Source of the DNA: Actinomyces sp. oral taxon 897
GTDB taxonomy: Bacteria; Actinomycetota; Actinomycetes; Actinomycetales; Actinomycetaceae
NCBI RefSeq assembly: GCF_002999235.1
Contig: NZ_CP027236.1
Location: 186,001 to 250,000, forward strand
Direction of reading: 5' to 3'
DNA: 64,000 bases
In this document: in pieces, positions 42,743 through 55,247 of the stretch
Position numbering within the stretch: position 1 is the first letter of the stretch
Layout of the letters: each line of letters opens with the position of its first letter
The notes under the pieces: generated by a model
Databases searched by the model: none
What the model saw: only the letters and a program-made list of their open reading frames with translations
What the model was told of the DNA's origin: nothing
Program-made: the position numbers and the translations under genes

Positions 42743-44341
42743 GTGGACGTACTGAGGAAGATCAACACCCGGATTACGCCGCAGCACCAGAAGGCCACCA
42801 CCAAGCAGGTGGCCAACTCCGCCGGCGGCTACGTCTTCGCCCTCGACGACGTCGCGCGCCTGCGACGCTTCCTCATCCTGGGCGTGGACGGCGGCACCTA
42901 CTACACCAGCGCCCACGCCCTGGCCGTTGACAACGTCAAGGTCCTGGAGCGCCTGGCCTCCGAGGACCCGCGCACCCTGGTCGACACGATCGTGCAGGTC
43001 TCGACCAGCGGCGCGGCGCCGAGGCAGAACCCGGCCCTGTTCGCCCTGGCCTACGCCACCTCCGTGCCGCAGTCCCGCGACGCCGCCCTGGGCGCGCTGC
43101 CCCAGGTCGCCCGCACCGGCTCGCACCTGTTCACCTTCGCCCGCTACGTCGAGCAGTTCCGCGGCTGGGGGCGCGGTCTGCGTCGTGCCGTCGGCTCCTG
43201 GTACACCGGCCGCGACGCCGACAGCCTCGCCTACCAGGCGGTCAAGTACCGTCAGCGCGAGGGCTGGAGCCACCGCGACCTGCTGCGCCTGGCGCACCCG
43301 CGCACCGACGACGCCAGCCTGCGGGCCACCTTCGACTGGATCACCCACGCCGGCCTCGGGGAGACGACCCCCGCCCTCATTGAGGGCTTTATCAAGGCGC
43401 AGCAGGCCACCGACGCCGCCGCCTGGGCGCGGATCGTCCGCGACTACTGCCTGACCTGGGAGATGCTGCCCGCCGCCGCGCTGACCCAGCCCGTGGTGTG
43501 GGAGGCCCTGCTCGACGTCGGCGTGCCCATGACCGCCCTCATGCGCCAGCTGCCGCGCCTGACCCGCCTGGGGCTGCTGCCCGCGATCGGCGGGCGCACC
43601 CAGGAGGTCTGCGCGCAGCTGACCGACGCCAGGCGCCTGCGGGCCGCCCGCGTGCACCCGATCAGCGTGCTGGTCGCCCAGCGCACCTACGCCTCAGGTA
43701 CCTCCTACCGCGGTACCACGGAGTGGACCCCCACGACCAAGGTCACCGACGCCCTGGACGCGGCCTTCTACGCGGCCTTCGGCGCGGTGGAGCCCTCAGG
43801 CAGGCGCACCATGCTGGCCCTGGACGTCTCCGGGTCCATGGACTGGTCGGTCTCGGGCATGGGGATCACCGCCCGGGAGGCCTCAGCGGCCCTGGCCCTG
43901 GTGCAGCTGGCCACCGAGCCGGAGGCGGTGGCCTACGGCTTCTCCGACGCCGGTACGGCCAGCAGCTGGCGCAATCCCGCCCTGACCCCGCTGGACATCT
44001 CCCCGCGACGCCGTCTCGACGACGCCCTGGCCGTGGTGGACGCCATCCCCATGGGCGGCACGGACTGCGCGCTGCCCATGCTGTACGCCATCAAGCAGAA
44101 GCTGGAGGTGGAGACCTTCGTGGTCTACACCGACAACGAGACCTGGGCTGGCAAGGTGCACCCCTACCAGGCGCTGCGGCGCTACCGGGAGCGCAGCGGC
44201 ATTGACGCGCGGCTCATTGTGGTCGGCATGACCTCCACGGGCTTCTCCATCGCCGACCCGGACGACCCGGGCATGCTCGACGTCGTCGGCTTCGACGCCG
44301 CGGTACCGAACCTCATCTCGGAGTTCGCCCGTGGCCTCTGA
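42743..44341 (+). CDS. rsr: Rsr, Ro60 orthologue (TROVE plus vWA domains)
   Basis: Ring-shaped RNA-binding protein that holds Y RNAs and misfolded or structured RNAs; 532 residues, close to human Ro60 (538). The GTG at 42743 begins VDVLRKINTR, the usual TROVE start, just behind GGGGAGG; the open frame upstream is noncoding Y RNA sequence. Residues 1-350 are the helical-repeat TROVE domain (VANSAGGYVFALDDVARLRRFLILG, with YVEQFRGWGRGLRRAVGSWY). Residues about 355-532 form the vWA domain with an intact MIDAS: LALDVSGSM and the Thr in GGTDCALPM. In bacteria Rsr plus Y RNA gates exonucleases such as PNPase. An 18-bp terminator follows. Confidence 0.97.
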   Translation: MDVLRKINTRITPQHQKATTKQVANSAGGYVFALDDVARLRRFLILGVDGGTYYTSAHALAVDNVKVLERLASEDPRTLVDTIVQVSTSGAAPRQNPALFALAYATSVPQSRDAALGALPQVARTGSHLFTFARYVEQFRGWGRGLRRAVGSWYTGRDADSLAYQAVKYRQREGWSHRDLLRLAHPRTDDASLRATFDWITHAGLGETTPALIEGFIKAQQATDAAAWARIVRDYCLTWEMLPAAALTQPVVWEALLDVGVPMTALMRQLPRLTRLGLLPAIGGRTQEVCAQLTDARRLRAARVHPISVLVAQRTYASGTSYRGTTEWTPTTKVTDALDAAFYAAFGAVEPSGRRTMLALDVSGSMDWSVSGMGITAREASAALALVQLATEPEAVAYGFSDAGTASSWRNPALTPLDISPRRRLDDALAVVDAIPMGGTDCALPMLYAIKQKLEVETFVVYTDNETWAGKVHPYQALRRYRERSGIDARLIVVGMTSTGFSIADPDDPGMLDVVGFDAAVPNLISEFARGL

Positions 44342-44361
44342 CCCGCTGAGTGGTGTACGTA

Positions 44362-44404
44362 CCAGGGGGGTGGCCGTCCTGGCAGGGGACGGCCACCCCC
44401 CTGG
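44362..44404 (+). terminator. Terminator of rsr, perfect 18-bp stem
   Basis: 44362-44379 is perfectly complementary to 44387-44404 around a 7-nt loop; the stem includes GGGGGGTGGCC. It starts 20 bases after the rsr stop, so the next gene is separately transcribed. Confidence 0.93.
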
Positions 44405-44510
44405 CGCCCGGCGCGCTGCCTCAACGGTCCGCGGCCACGCCGACGTGGACAGTCCCGGCCGTACCCGGGGAGGCGGTCAGGGCGTCCTGCGGGACCGTGC
44501 GCCCCGCAGG

Positions 44511-44726
44511 GTGGGCAGCTCTGACCCCCTGGCGGCACGCGCCGCCGAGCTGCATACCAGGGCCCTCGAGGCCGACGCCCTCGCCGCCCGGTACCGGAAT
44601 GAGCGTGACGCGCTCATCTGGCGGCTGCGGGCCGACGAGCCGGGGCGCTGGTCCTACACGGCCCTCGCCCGGGCCCTGGGCTGCAGCCGCGAGCTCATTG
44701 CCCAGATCGTGCGCCGGGCCCAGTAG
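44511..44726 (+). CDS. Small helix-turn-helix protein
   Basis: 71 residues from the GTG at 44511; the same frame is open from 44331, but the upstream part covers the rsr terminator, so the downstream start is preferred. A helical stretch [20 protein letters not shown] is followed by a helix-turn-helix, [20 protein letters not shown], resembling sigma region 4 or a phage-type regulator. Similar small proteins occur in many actinobacteria without known function. It sits between rsr and sigR but neither link is shown. No strong ribosome-binding site is visible. Confidence 0.65.
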   Translation: MGSSDPLAARAAELHTRALEADALAARYRNERDALIWRLRADEPGRWSYTALARALGCSRELIAQIVRRAQ

Positions 44727-44838
44727 GGCAGGCGGCCAGGCGGCGCCAGGACCGACGCCGGTCGCAGCGGTGAGGGGCGACCAGCTGAGCAGGTCCCGTG
44801 GTCGGTGCGCACCAAGGGCGGGCTCGGTACACGGACGG

Positions 44839-44865
44839 GGAATGAAACCGGGGTACGTGCCGGTT
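44839..44865 (+). promoter_or_regulatory. SigR/SigH-type promoter upstream of sigR
   Basis: GGAAT (44839-44843), 18-bp spacer and GGTT (44862-44865) fit the oxidative-stress ECF promoter form GGAAT-N18-GTT. The start would fall near 44873-44875, at the in-frame ATG 44875. It suggests autoregulation of sigR. The rest of the 44727-45057 gap shows no separate gene. Confidence 0.65.
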
Positions 44866-45057
44866 GGCCAGGGTATGAGCGTGAACCACCCCTCCGGGCC
44901 GCCAGCGCCCCCGCGGCCTGCCACCTCCCGCCCCGCCTCCGGGACCCGGGCGGGGCGACCGGGGCAGCCAGGCAGGCGTCCGGGCCGACGCGCCACCCGC
45001 AGGGGGCGGTACGGCGGGTGCGGCCGACCAGGGCCGGGACCGCTAGGCTCGTGGGTG

Positions 45058-45846
45058 ATGATGCCTACCAAGGACCAGACAGACCAGACCACCCCCGACG
45101 AGGTGGTCGATCCCCGGGACCCCGCCCCCGCCACCATGGGCGGGGACGTCACCGGCGGGGCCGACGCCCTGGTCGGTGCCCCAGGGGACCAGGGGGAGGG
45201 GGACGCCGGTGGCGCCGCGGACGCCGCCACCCACCAGGACGCTGACGTCCTGGACCGGGCCCCGGCCGACGAGGACGAGGCCGCCCGCGCAGCCAGGTTC
45301 GAGGCCGAGGCCATGCCCTACCTCGACCAGCTCTACGGCGCCGCCATGCGCATGACCCGCAACCCGGCCGACGCCGAGGACCTGGTCCAGGACACCTACG
45401 TGCGGGCCTTCGCCTCCTTCCACCAGTACCGCCCGGGAACCAACCTCAAGGCCTGGCTGTACCGGATCCTGACCAACACCTTTATTAACTCCTACCGCAG
45501 GAGGCAGCGTCAGCCGCTCCAGACCGACGCCGACGCGGTGGAGGACTGGCAGCTGCACCGGGCCGCCTCCCACGACTCGGTGGGCCTGCCCAGCGCCGAG
45601 TCCCTGGCCCTGGACTCCCTGCCGGACTCCGACATCAAGGACGCGCTGGGCCAGCTCAGCGAGGACCGTCGCCTGGCGGTCTACCTGGCGGACGTCGAGG
45701 GCTTCTCCTACAAGGAGATCGCCGAGATTATGGACACCCCGATCGGTACCGTCATGTCACGCCTGCACCGGGGGCGCCGCCAGCTGCGCGGGCTCCTGGC
45801 TGACTACGCGCGCGAGTACGGCTACGGGCAGACGGAGGGCAAGTGA
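45058..45846 (+). CDS. sigR: ECF sigma factor, SigR/SigH type (redox stress)
   Basis: Alternative sigma factor of 262 residues from ATG 45058. About 80 acidic, probably disordered residues precede region 2 ([50 protein letters not shown]) and region 4 ([32 protein letters not shown]). TAGGCT just upstream would make a leaderless housekeeping transcript from this ATG. The frame stays open to ATG 44875, which lies at the expected start of the SigR-type promoter, so a 323-residue isoform is possible, as known for sigma-R prime in Streptomyces. Its stop overlaps rsrA (TGATG), its zinc anti-sigma partner. Confidence 0.92.
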   Translation: MMPTKDQTDQTTPDEVVDPRDPAPATMGGDVTGGADALVGAPGDQGEGDAGGAADAATHQDADVLDRAPADEDEAARAARFEAEAMPYLDQLYGAAMRMTRNPADAEDLVQDTYVRAFASFHQYRPGTNLKAWLYRILTNTFINSYRRRQRQPLQTDADAVEDWQLHRAASHDSVGLPSAESLALDSLPDSDIKDALGQLSEDRRLAVYLADVEGFSYKEIAEIMDTPIGTVMSRLHRGRRQLRGLLADYAREYGYGQTEGK

Positions 45847-46226
45847 TGGCACAGGACATGGACCGGCCCGGCAGGACGGCAGGCACGGGCGCCGACCCCG
45901 GCTGCTCCTGCGCGGAGGCGCGCGCCCACCTGGAGGCGTTCCTGGACCAGGAGTGCACCGCCGACCTCACCGAGCGCCTGGCCCGGCACGTGGACACCTG
46001 CCCGCACTGCTCACAGGTGGCCGACGCCGAGTGGCACCTGCGTGAGATCCTGCGCTCGCGGTGCGCCGAGCAGGCCCCGGCGGCCCTGCGCGAGCGGGTC
46101 CGCTGGAGCCTGTCGGTCATGCGCAGCGAGTCGGTGACGGTCTCAGCGGTCAGGACCACTGGCACTAAGGGAGTGGTGGGCACGACGGTGACCGCCGTGG
46201 AGAGCGTCACCTACCGGCACCCCTAA
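45846..46226 (+). CDS. rsrA: RsrA-type zinc anti-sigma factor
   Basis: Redox-sensitive anti-sigma factor expected to hold SigR until oxidised; 126 residues. The ZAS signature is present: His48-x3-Cys52-x2-Cys55 (HVDTCPHC) with upstream Cys20 and Cys22, one of which would be the fourth zinc ligand, plus Cys37. In Streptomyces RsrA, disulphide formation among these residues releases SigR. The ATG overlaps the sigR stop by one base (a GTG one codon earlier is possible). The C-terminal 45 residues are variable and rich in Val and Thr. The 210-bp gap that follows, before the convergent LRV gene, contains no gene I can see. Confidence 0.92.
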   Translation: MAQDMDRPGRTAGTGADPGCSCAEARAHLEAFLDQECTADLTERLARHVDTCPHCSQVADAEWHLREILRSRCAEQAPAALRERVRWSLSVMRSESVTVSAVRTTGTKGVVGTTVTAVESVTYRHP

Positions 46227-46436
46227 AGCGCGGGGCCGCGCTCTCGCGGCCACCAGCCGCGGGCCGCACCCCGCCCTTCCCGGACCGGGGATGGGTATGT
46301 GCCCAGGAACAGGTTTCCGTTCTGGCCCCTATCCGCTCCAAGGCAGGTCAGGGTAGAGACGCTCTCGAGTACCTGTCATGTCTGTTCGAGTCCCATACGT
46401 TTCTGTTCTGGGTCCGAATAAGTCGTAGGGCCCTGC

Positions 46437-48899
46437 TCAGTCCCAGAAGATACCTTGCTGGATCACGGTGAATGCGCCGGACTCGTCAGTACGCAGAAGG
46501 AAAGAGTTATATGGGCGACTTTCGGCTGCTGGGATAGGACTGGTGTCCACCAGGCAGATAAAGTCTCCTGGTTGTGCCTTGATGGCGTGCAGGATCGTGG
46601 TGACTTCGCGAGACACTCCATTTACCTTCATAATCGTCGTCTGCTTGACAATTGTGGGTTCGCTCATGGACGGGAGTATGGTGCAGCCGGTAACATACTT
46701 ACCTGCCGGAGTGATTTCCTCGCGCGCGGTCTTAGGGCTGTGGATATCGTATTTTGGTGCCTGAATAGTCTTGAGGAGCTCGGGATCCGTTATATCCGCC
46801 ACGGCGTCGTCCTCCCCGGCGGCGACGTGGTCGTACCAGGCCTGGACGGCCTTGGTGCTGGGCGGACGCACGGTGCCGCGCGGCACCGTGTAGGACAGGT
46901 CGATCCGGGTGAACGCGGTGCCGTCCCAGACGTAGGCCAGGTGCGCTGTGGCGCTGCGGGCGGCGGAGTGGGTGACGGAGTCGTCCCCGTAGATACCGAG
47001 GCCTGGCAGGTCGAAGGTGACCGTGGAGCCAATGACCTCCAGGTTCTGGACCAGGGCGTCGGGCAGGCGCCCGCCGACGTTGTAGCCGTCCTGGTCGATG
47101 CTGGCCAGCAGGGACAGGGAGGAGTCGTACAGGCCGATGGAGTTGTACGTGTAGGGGCTCCCCGTGTTGCAGCTCATGGCCACCAGGTTGAGGGTCCGGC
47201 CCTGATGCACCAGGGGCAGGACCGTCTTGATCGTGGCAAAGGGCGGGATATTGGGGTTGCGGCTGGCGCTCCCGTCGCTGAAGGTGACCTGCCCTGAGCT
47301 GGGGACGCCGCTGAGGCCGTTCAGCCACGTCCGGCAGTACCCGGGCAGCTCCAGGGTGGCGTCCTTGATGTCCTCCATGGTCAGGCCCGGGTCCGGGGTG
47401 GAGACGGGGCCCGGGGTGGGCGTCGCGGCGTCGGCGCCAAAGACCGCCGAGGTCAGCCGGGAGCCGTCCTCCACCAGCAGGGTGTCGCCGTCCATGGCCC
47501 AGCTGGCCACCTGAGCCGGGACGTTCCAGGTGGTCTGGCCGGTGCGGGCGTCCACCCCGTAGACGCCGTCGGCCCGGGCCAGCACCAGTGTGCTCCCGCG
47601 CAGCTGGAGCAGGGGGGCGCTGTCCGTCCCCATGGCGTTGAGATCGGCCTCCGTGGACGACAATGACAGGGACCACAGGGTCTTGGAGCCCTCGGTGGCG
47701 GTGATGTCGGTGCCCTGGGAGCACAGCTGGACGGTGGTGGTGTCCACGGTCCGGCCCGCCAGGAGGGTGTCGACCTGGGCCTGCGCGCACCAGGCGGGCC
47801 TGCTGGAGGAGCCTGCGGCTCTGGTGAAGACGGTGTCCTGGTCCGCGGGCTGGTCCGAGGTGTCGGTGACCGGCTCCTGGTCGGCGGTGACCGTGCCGTC
47901 GGACACGGAGATACGCAGGGTGCCGCAGGTCAGGGAGGAGCCGTCAACGGCGCAGCTGGTGGTCGCCGGCGGCAGGGGCACGGCCCACTGCAGCGAGCTG
48001 CCCTCAGGCGGCAGGGCCACCACGACGTCCCGGGAGCCGTTGGTCATCCGGGCCACGGTGGTGCCCTCGACGGTGGCCAGCGTCTGGGAGGAGTCGTCGT
48101 CGTTGAGACGACGCAGGTGGTAGTCGTGCAGCGCCTCCAGGCTGGCGGAGGCCCTGACCGCGGGCACGAGGCCGGAGGACCGGGAGGCGGTCGGCAGGGA
48201 CAGGAACCAGCCGCCGCCGACACCCAGTGCCAGGCAGAGCACCATGCTGCAGGCGATGACCGCGATACGCCTGCGGCTGTAACGCCCCCGGCGACGTCCT
48301 GACCGCCTGCCCGGCGTCAGCGTGCCGGTCAGTGCGGCGTTCAGGGCCGGGTCCGTGCTGGCGGGCACCGCGCTGACCGGAGCGCCGGCTGAGTCGGTAG
48401 CGGCGGGGGCGGCGCTGAGTGAGTCCGTCCCCGCCGCCCCCGCCGCCTCTGCCGACGTGGAGGCGGCAGGTGCGGCCTCCGCCGGTGAGGTGGCAGCTGG
48501 CGCCTTGCCACCGGGAGGCTGCGGCCCGTCAGGGTGCTGTGGCGAGGATGCCGACGGCGCGTTGACGTCCGGGCCCTGGGCACTGACCTGGGCGCTGAGC
48601 TCGCCGGCGTGGACGGTGTCCTCCTCGCCGGTGGCCTCACCGGCCGGGGCCTGGAGTGGGTCCGGTGGGCCCTGGATCACGGACTCCGCCAGGCGCGCCT
48701 GGGCGGCCTGGGCGATCTGCGGGTCAGGGCTGGAGGCCAGCCAACGGACCAGGTCCTCGTAGGTGGCGGGGTTCGTGGCCAGCGCCAGGTGCAGGTCGGG
48801 ACGCTCGGCAGCCAGCCGGGCGAGCTCGGTGACAGGGGTCTGGGGGTCGGCGGCCGCGCGGGCGTCGTCATCGGCGGGTGGGGAGGGCTCCTCGCTCAT
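46437..48899 (-). CDS. LRV-repeat membrane protein with large extracellular domain
   Basis: 820 residues. The N-terminal 60 residues (DPQTPVTELARLAAERPDLH, then ATNPATYEDLVRWLASSPD) look like a variant leucine-rich repeat. An Ala/Pro/Thr linker follows, then one membrane segment at about 215-235 (VIACSMVLCLALGVGGGWFL) and about 580 outside residues with a PQQ-like strand (LVLARADGVYGVDARTGQTTW). The ATG at 48899 is preferred over 48908 because GATAAT ends seven bases before it (leaderless). The last 115 codons (46437-46790) are clearly lower in GC than the rest. Role unknown; perhaps an envelope sensor or adhesin. Confidence 0.75.
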   Translation of the reverse strand: MSEEPSPPADDDARAAADPQTPVTELARLAAERPDLHLALATNPATYEDLVRWLASSPDPQIAQAAQARLAESVIQGPPDPLQAPAGEATGEEDTVHAGELSAQVSAQGPDVNAPSASSPQHPDGPQPPGGKAPAATSPAEAAPAASTSAEAAGAAGTDSLSAAPAATDSAGAPVSAVPASTDPALNAALTGTLTPGRRSGRRRGRYSRRRIAVIACSMVLCLALGVGGGWFLSLPTASRSSGLVPAVRASASLEALHDYHLRRLNDDDSSQTLATVEGTTVARMTNGSRDVVVALPPEGSSLQWAVPLPPATTSCAVDGSSLTCGTLRISVSDGTVTADQEPVTDTSDQPADQDTVFTRAAGSSSRPAWCAQAQVDTLLAGRTVDTTTVQLCSQGTDITATEGSKTLWSLSLSSTEADLNAMGTDSAPLLQLRGSTLVLARADGVYGVDARTGQTTWNVPAQVASWAMDGDTLLVEDGSRLTSAVFGADAATPTPGPVSTPDPGLTMEDIKDATLELPGYCRTWLNGLSGVPSSGQVTFSDGSASRNPNIPPFATIKTVLPLVHQGRTLNLVAMSCNTGSPYTYNSIGLYDSSLSLLASIDQDGYNVGGRLPDALVQNLEVIGSTVTFDLPGLGIYGDDSVTHSAARSATAHLAYVWDGTAFTRIDLSYTVPRGTVRPPSTKAVQAWYDHVAAGEDDAVADITDPELLKTIQAPKYDIHSPKTAREEITPAGKYVTGCTILPSMSEPTIVKQTTIMKVNGVSREVTTILHAIKAQPGDFICLVDTSPIPAAESRPYNSFLLRTDESGAFTVIQQGIFWD

Positions 48900-49111
48900 A
48901 GGGGACATTATCGGCGTCCCGGGCCCCTACGACGCCCATATACGCGGGTCAGTTCCTGCCTCTGACGTCATTTGTGCACGCCCGACGGTGGAGTGTGCCC
49001 GTTCCCACACCGGATCACGGGGGCCGGCTGGCCCCGGTAAACCCGGTTGTGCGAGAATCCCTCGTGTTCCGAGCCCCCTCGTGGGGCCAGTCCAGACACG
49101 AGGAGGCAGAT

Positions 49112-49186
49112 ATGAGCAAGCGTGGTCGTAAGCGCCGTGCGCGCGCCAAGTCCGCGGCCAACCACGGCAAGCGTCCCAACGCCTGA
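49112..49186 (+). CDS. bL37-like ribosomal protein, 24 residues
   Basis: A tiny, very basic protein reading SKRGRKRRARAKSAANHGKR and ending PNA. The start ATG 49112 lies behind GAGGAGG, and the ANHGKRPN ending is, as I recall, that of the actinobacterial large-subunit protein bL37 seen in mycobacterial ribosome structures. It is shorter than most gene finders accept. A perfect 16-bp terminator follows closely, so it is a monocistronic gene with its own signals. Confidence 0.85.
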   Translation: MSKRGRKRRARAKSAANHGKRPNA

Positions 49187-49215
49187 GCCGGGTCCCGCCG
49201 CGTACCCTGAGCAGC

Positions 49216-49253
49216 ACGGCGGCCGGTCACCTCTGGGGGTGACCGGCCGCCGT
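49216..49253 (+). terminator. Terminator after the bL37-like gene
   Basis: Perfect 16-bp stem, 49216-49231 with 49238-49253, six-nt loop. It starts 30 bases after the stop codon. The sequence to 49405 contains no gene I can support. Confidence 0.92.
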
Positions 49254-49405
49254 CGTGTGCAGGCGCGTGACCAGCGGGCGCGGAGGCGGGTTCGCTCGGC
49301 CCCTGGGACCGATGGCGGGACCAGCGGGTGCGGGAGACGACGCAGCGTCCCCGGGCCGGCTGGTCCGGGCGGGGCGCGCTCCGCCCGTGCTCCGGGGCGG
49401 CCCCG

Positions 49406-50089
49406 CTAGCGTCCCAGGGCCCGCAGGATCGCCCGGACCTGGTCGGGGTCCGTGCCCGTACCGTCCGGGGCGGGGGCGCGCATGTGGACCTCCCTGGCGC
49501 CCGTGCGCTCCACCACCTGGGCCACGTTGCCCGCCCGCAGGCCTCCTGAGACCAGGACGGTGATCCGCTCCCCGGCCTGGCGCACCAACCCGGCCAGAGG
49601 ACCCACCTGGGCCGCGCCGGGGTGGCCCCCGGTAGTCAGCACCCGGTCATAGCCCAGGGCAATAAGCTCCTCCAGGGCCCGCCCCTGGTCGGGCACCTGG
49701 TCAAAGGCCCGGTGGAAGGTCAGCGGGGCCGCCCCCGCGGCCTGGCGCAGGGCGTGGGCGGCAGCCGTGTCCACCTGGCCGTCGGCCCGCAGCGCCCCCA
49801 CCACCAGTCCCAGTCTCACCGGGGCCCGGTGCCCCAGGGAGAGCAGCGAGGTCACGGTCCGGACCATCTGCCCCACCTCCTGCGGGGAGTAGGCGAAGCC
49901 GCCGGGGCGGGGACGGACCAGGACCTGCAGGCCCCCGTCCGGGGCGTGGGCCAGGCACTCGCGCACCAGCCCCAGGGGCGGGGTGAGCCCGCCGCAGGAC
50001 AGGTCCTGGCACAGCTCGACCCGGTCCGCCCCGGCCCGGCGGGCGACCAGGACCCCCTGAAGGTCCTCCACGCACAGCTCGACGAGCAC
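49406..50089 (-). CDS. cutC: CutC-family protein (PF03932)
   Basis: TIM-barrel protein of 227 residues, first linked to copper tolerance in E. coli; its real activity is uncertain. Motifs are VELCVEDLQGVLVARRAGADRVELC at the N-terminus, CGGLTPPLGLV, VRPRPGGFAYS, TFHRAFDQVPD, RVLTTGGHPGA and VLVSGGLRAGNV. The GTG at 50089 was chosen because GGAGG sits five bases upstream; the frame is open much further, through the SGNH gene, without similarity. It is 89 bp behind the SGNH hydrolase on the same strand. Confidence 0.92.
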   Translation of the reverse strand: MLVELCVEDLQGVLVARRAGADRVELCQDLSCGGLTPPLGLVRECLAHAPDGGLQVLVRPRPGGFAYSPQEVGQMVRTVTSLLSLGHRAPVRLGLVVGALRADGQVDTAAAHALRQAAGAAPLTFHRAFDQVPDQGRALEELIALGYDRVLTTGGHPGAAQVGPLAGLVRQAGERITVLVSGGLRAGNVAQVVERTGAREVHMRAPAPDGTGTDPDQVRAILRALGR

Positions 50090-50178
50090 ACCCGCCTCCG
50101 CCAGCACGCCGGCCCCCGGCGCCCCCGCCCCCGGGGACGGGAGGGTGCCCTGGGCGGGGCGTCGGGCCCCCTGCCGTC

Positions 50179-50763
50179 CTACCGGAGCTGGTGCACTCCC
50201 AGCCACTCGTACCACCCCCTGTGCAGGACCAGCCAGGCCAGGAGCCCGTAGCCGGCCTGGCCCGGGTACCTCCCGCCTGAGGCGGCCACGTCCGTGCTCC
50301 ACTGGTCGTGGTTGCGCAGCGGCGCAAAGGTCTCCACAAAGGGGATGCCGCGGCGGTAGCAGACGTCCTCGACGGCGCGCGACAGGGAGGCGGTCGCCTC
50401 CAGATCCGCCATAGGCAGCGGGGGAGGACCCACCACCAGGCAGGAGCGGCGCTCCCCCATGGCCTTGTCCACGATATTGGCCACCGCCAGGCGGCTGCGT
50501 GCTGGCGATACCCCGGCCATGACGTCGCCCATGCCAATACCCAGGACGAGTCGGTTGGTCCCGGCGTGGGTGGAGCGGGGCACGACCTCCGCCTGCCAGC
50601 GCTCGGCCAGCTGCGCCGTCGTCTCCCCGGGGATCGCCAGCGTGGTCCACAGGATGGTGCGCGGGGTGCGGGCCATGACCCGCCCTACCCAGCCCAGGGC
50701 ACGCGCGTCCCCGTAGCCGGCTACGAGCTCGTCGCCGACGAAGTGCAGCCTGTCCCCGTCCAC
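50179..50763 (-). CDS. SGNH/GDSL-family hydrolase
   Basis: 194 residues. The block I region HFVGDELVAGYGDARALGWVGRV has Asp where the family usually has the Ser of GDS (GDEL instead of GDSL), so the nucleophile may be missing or displaced. Later blocks are recognisable: GETTAQLAERW (block II Gly), LVLGIGMGDVM in place of the GxND block, and the C-terminal SGGRYPGQAGYGLLAWL where DxxH would be. The GTG at 50763 follows AGGAGGA. It may be a degenerate or non-catalytic member. Same strand as cutC. Confidence 0.75.
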   Translation of the reverse strand: MDGDRLHFVGDELVAGYGDARALGWVGRVMARTPRTILWTTLAIPGETTAQLAERWQAEVVPRSTHAGTNRLVLGIGMGDVMAGVSPARSRLAVANIVDKAMGERRSCLVVGPPPLPMADLEATASLSRAVEDVCYRRGIPFVETFAPLRNHDQWSTDVAASGGRYPGQAGYGLLAWLVLHRGWYEWLGVHQLR

Positions 50764-50888
50764 GCATCCTCCTGGCTGTCTCTGCGACCCCCGGCCACAG
50801 TCTCTCACGCTGGCACCAGTGGGTCGCCAGCAGGCCGACGACGGCCGCCAGCCACGCCTGCGCCAGCCGGGCCTGCGCCAGCCACGCC

Positions 50889-54818
<3,930 letters not shown>

Positions 54819-55247
54819 AGCTCGAAACTCCTCAACTGGTCTTGTGGTTCGGCGGCACGAGGCGGCCTGGTGGCGCACACCATCTTACGGTCCCCGCCAC
54901 ACGAACCACGCAGGAACAGCGGCTATGTCGCACGGTCGGCGGGGACCGTGCCCGTCCGGCCGGTCGTAGGCCTGCTGGGCCGCACGGCCGGCAGGGACCG
55001 GGTACCGGCCCGCGCCGCCGGGCGCCTGCAGGAGTGCGGACCGGGGTTCGCCCAGAGGGTGGGGCGACCCCCTTAGTCGCTCCTGCCTGTCAGGCAGTGA
55101 CGGTGATAACGTGCAAGGTACTATGCGACAACGCCGCCGAGCCCGCCGACGCTCCGCCAGCCACCCCACGCCCCACGCCGACCGCCCCCACCCCGTGCCC
55201 GCCCACCCGGTGTGGTACCCGGGCGCCCCCGCAGGAGGGGACACCCC
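54819..55247. other. Divergent intergenic region between kgd and the CNNM/CBS pair
   Basis: About 430 bp. No gene recognised. A more AT-rich patch near 55095-55125 (GTGATAACGTGCAAGGTACTATG) probably holds the promoter of the rightward CNNM operon, with GATAAC or TACTAT as -10. The kgd promoter should lie near 54850-54920. Confidence 0.45.

Noticed and set aside
44331..44510. Longer form (131 residues) of the small HTH protein starting inside rsr
   Set aside because: It would be translated through the 18-bp rsr terminator, and the extra residues are low-complexity Gly/Arg/Pro.
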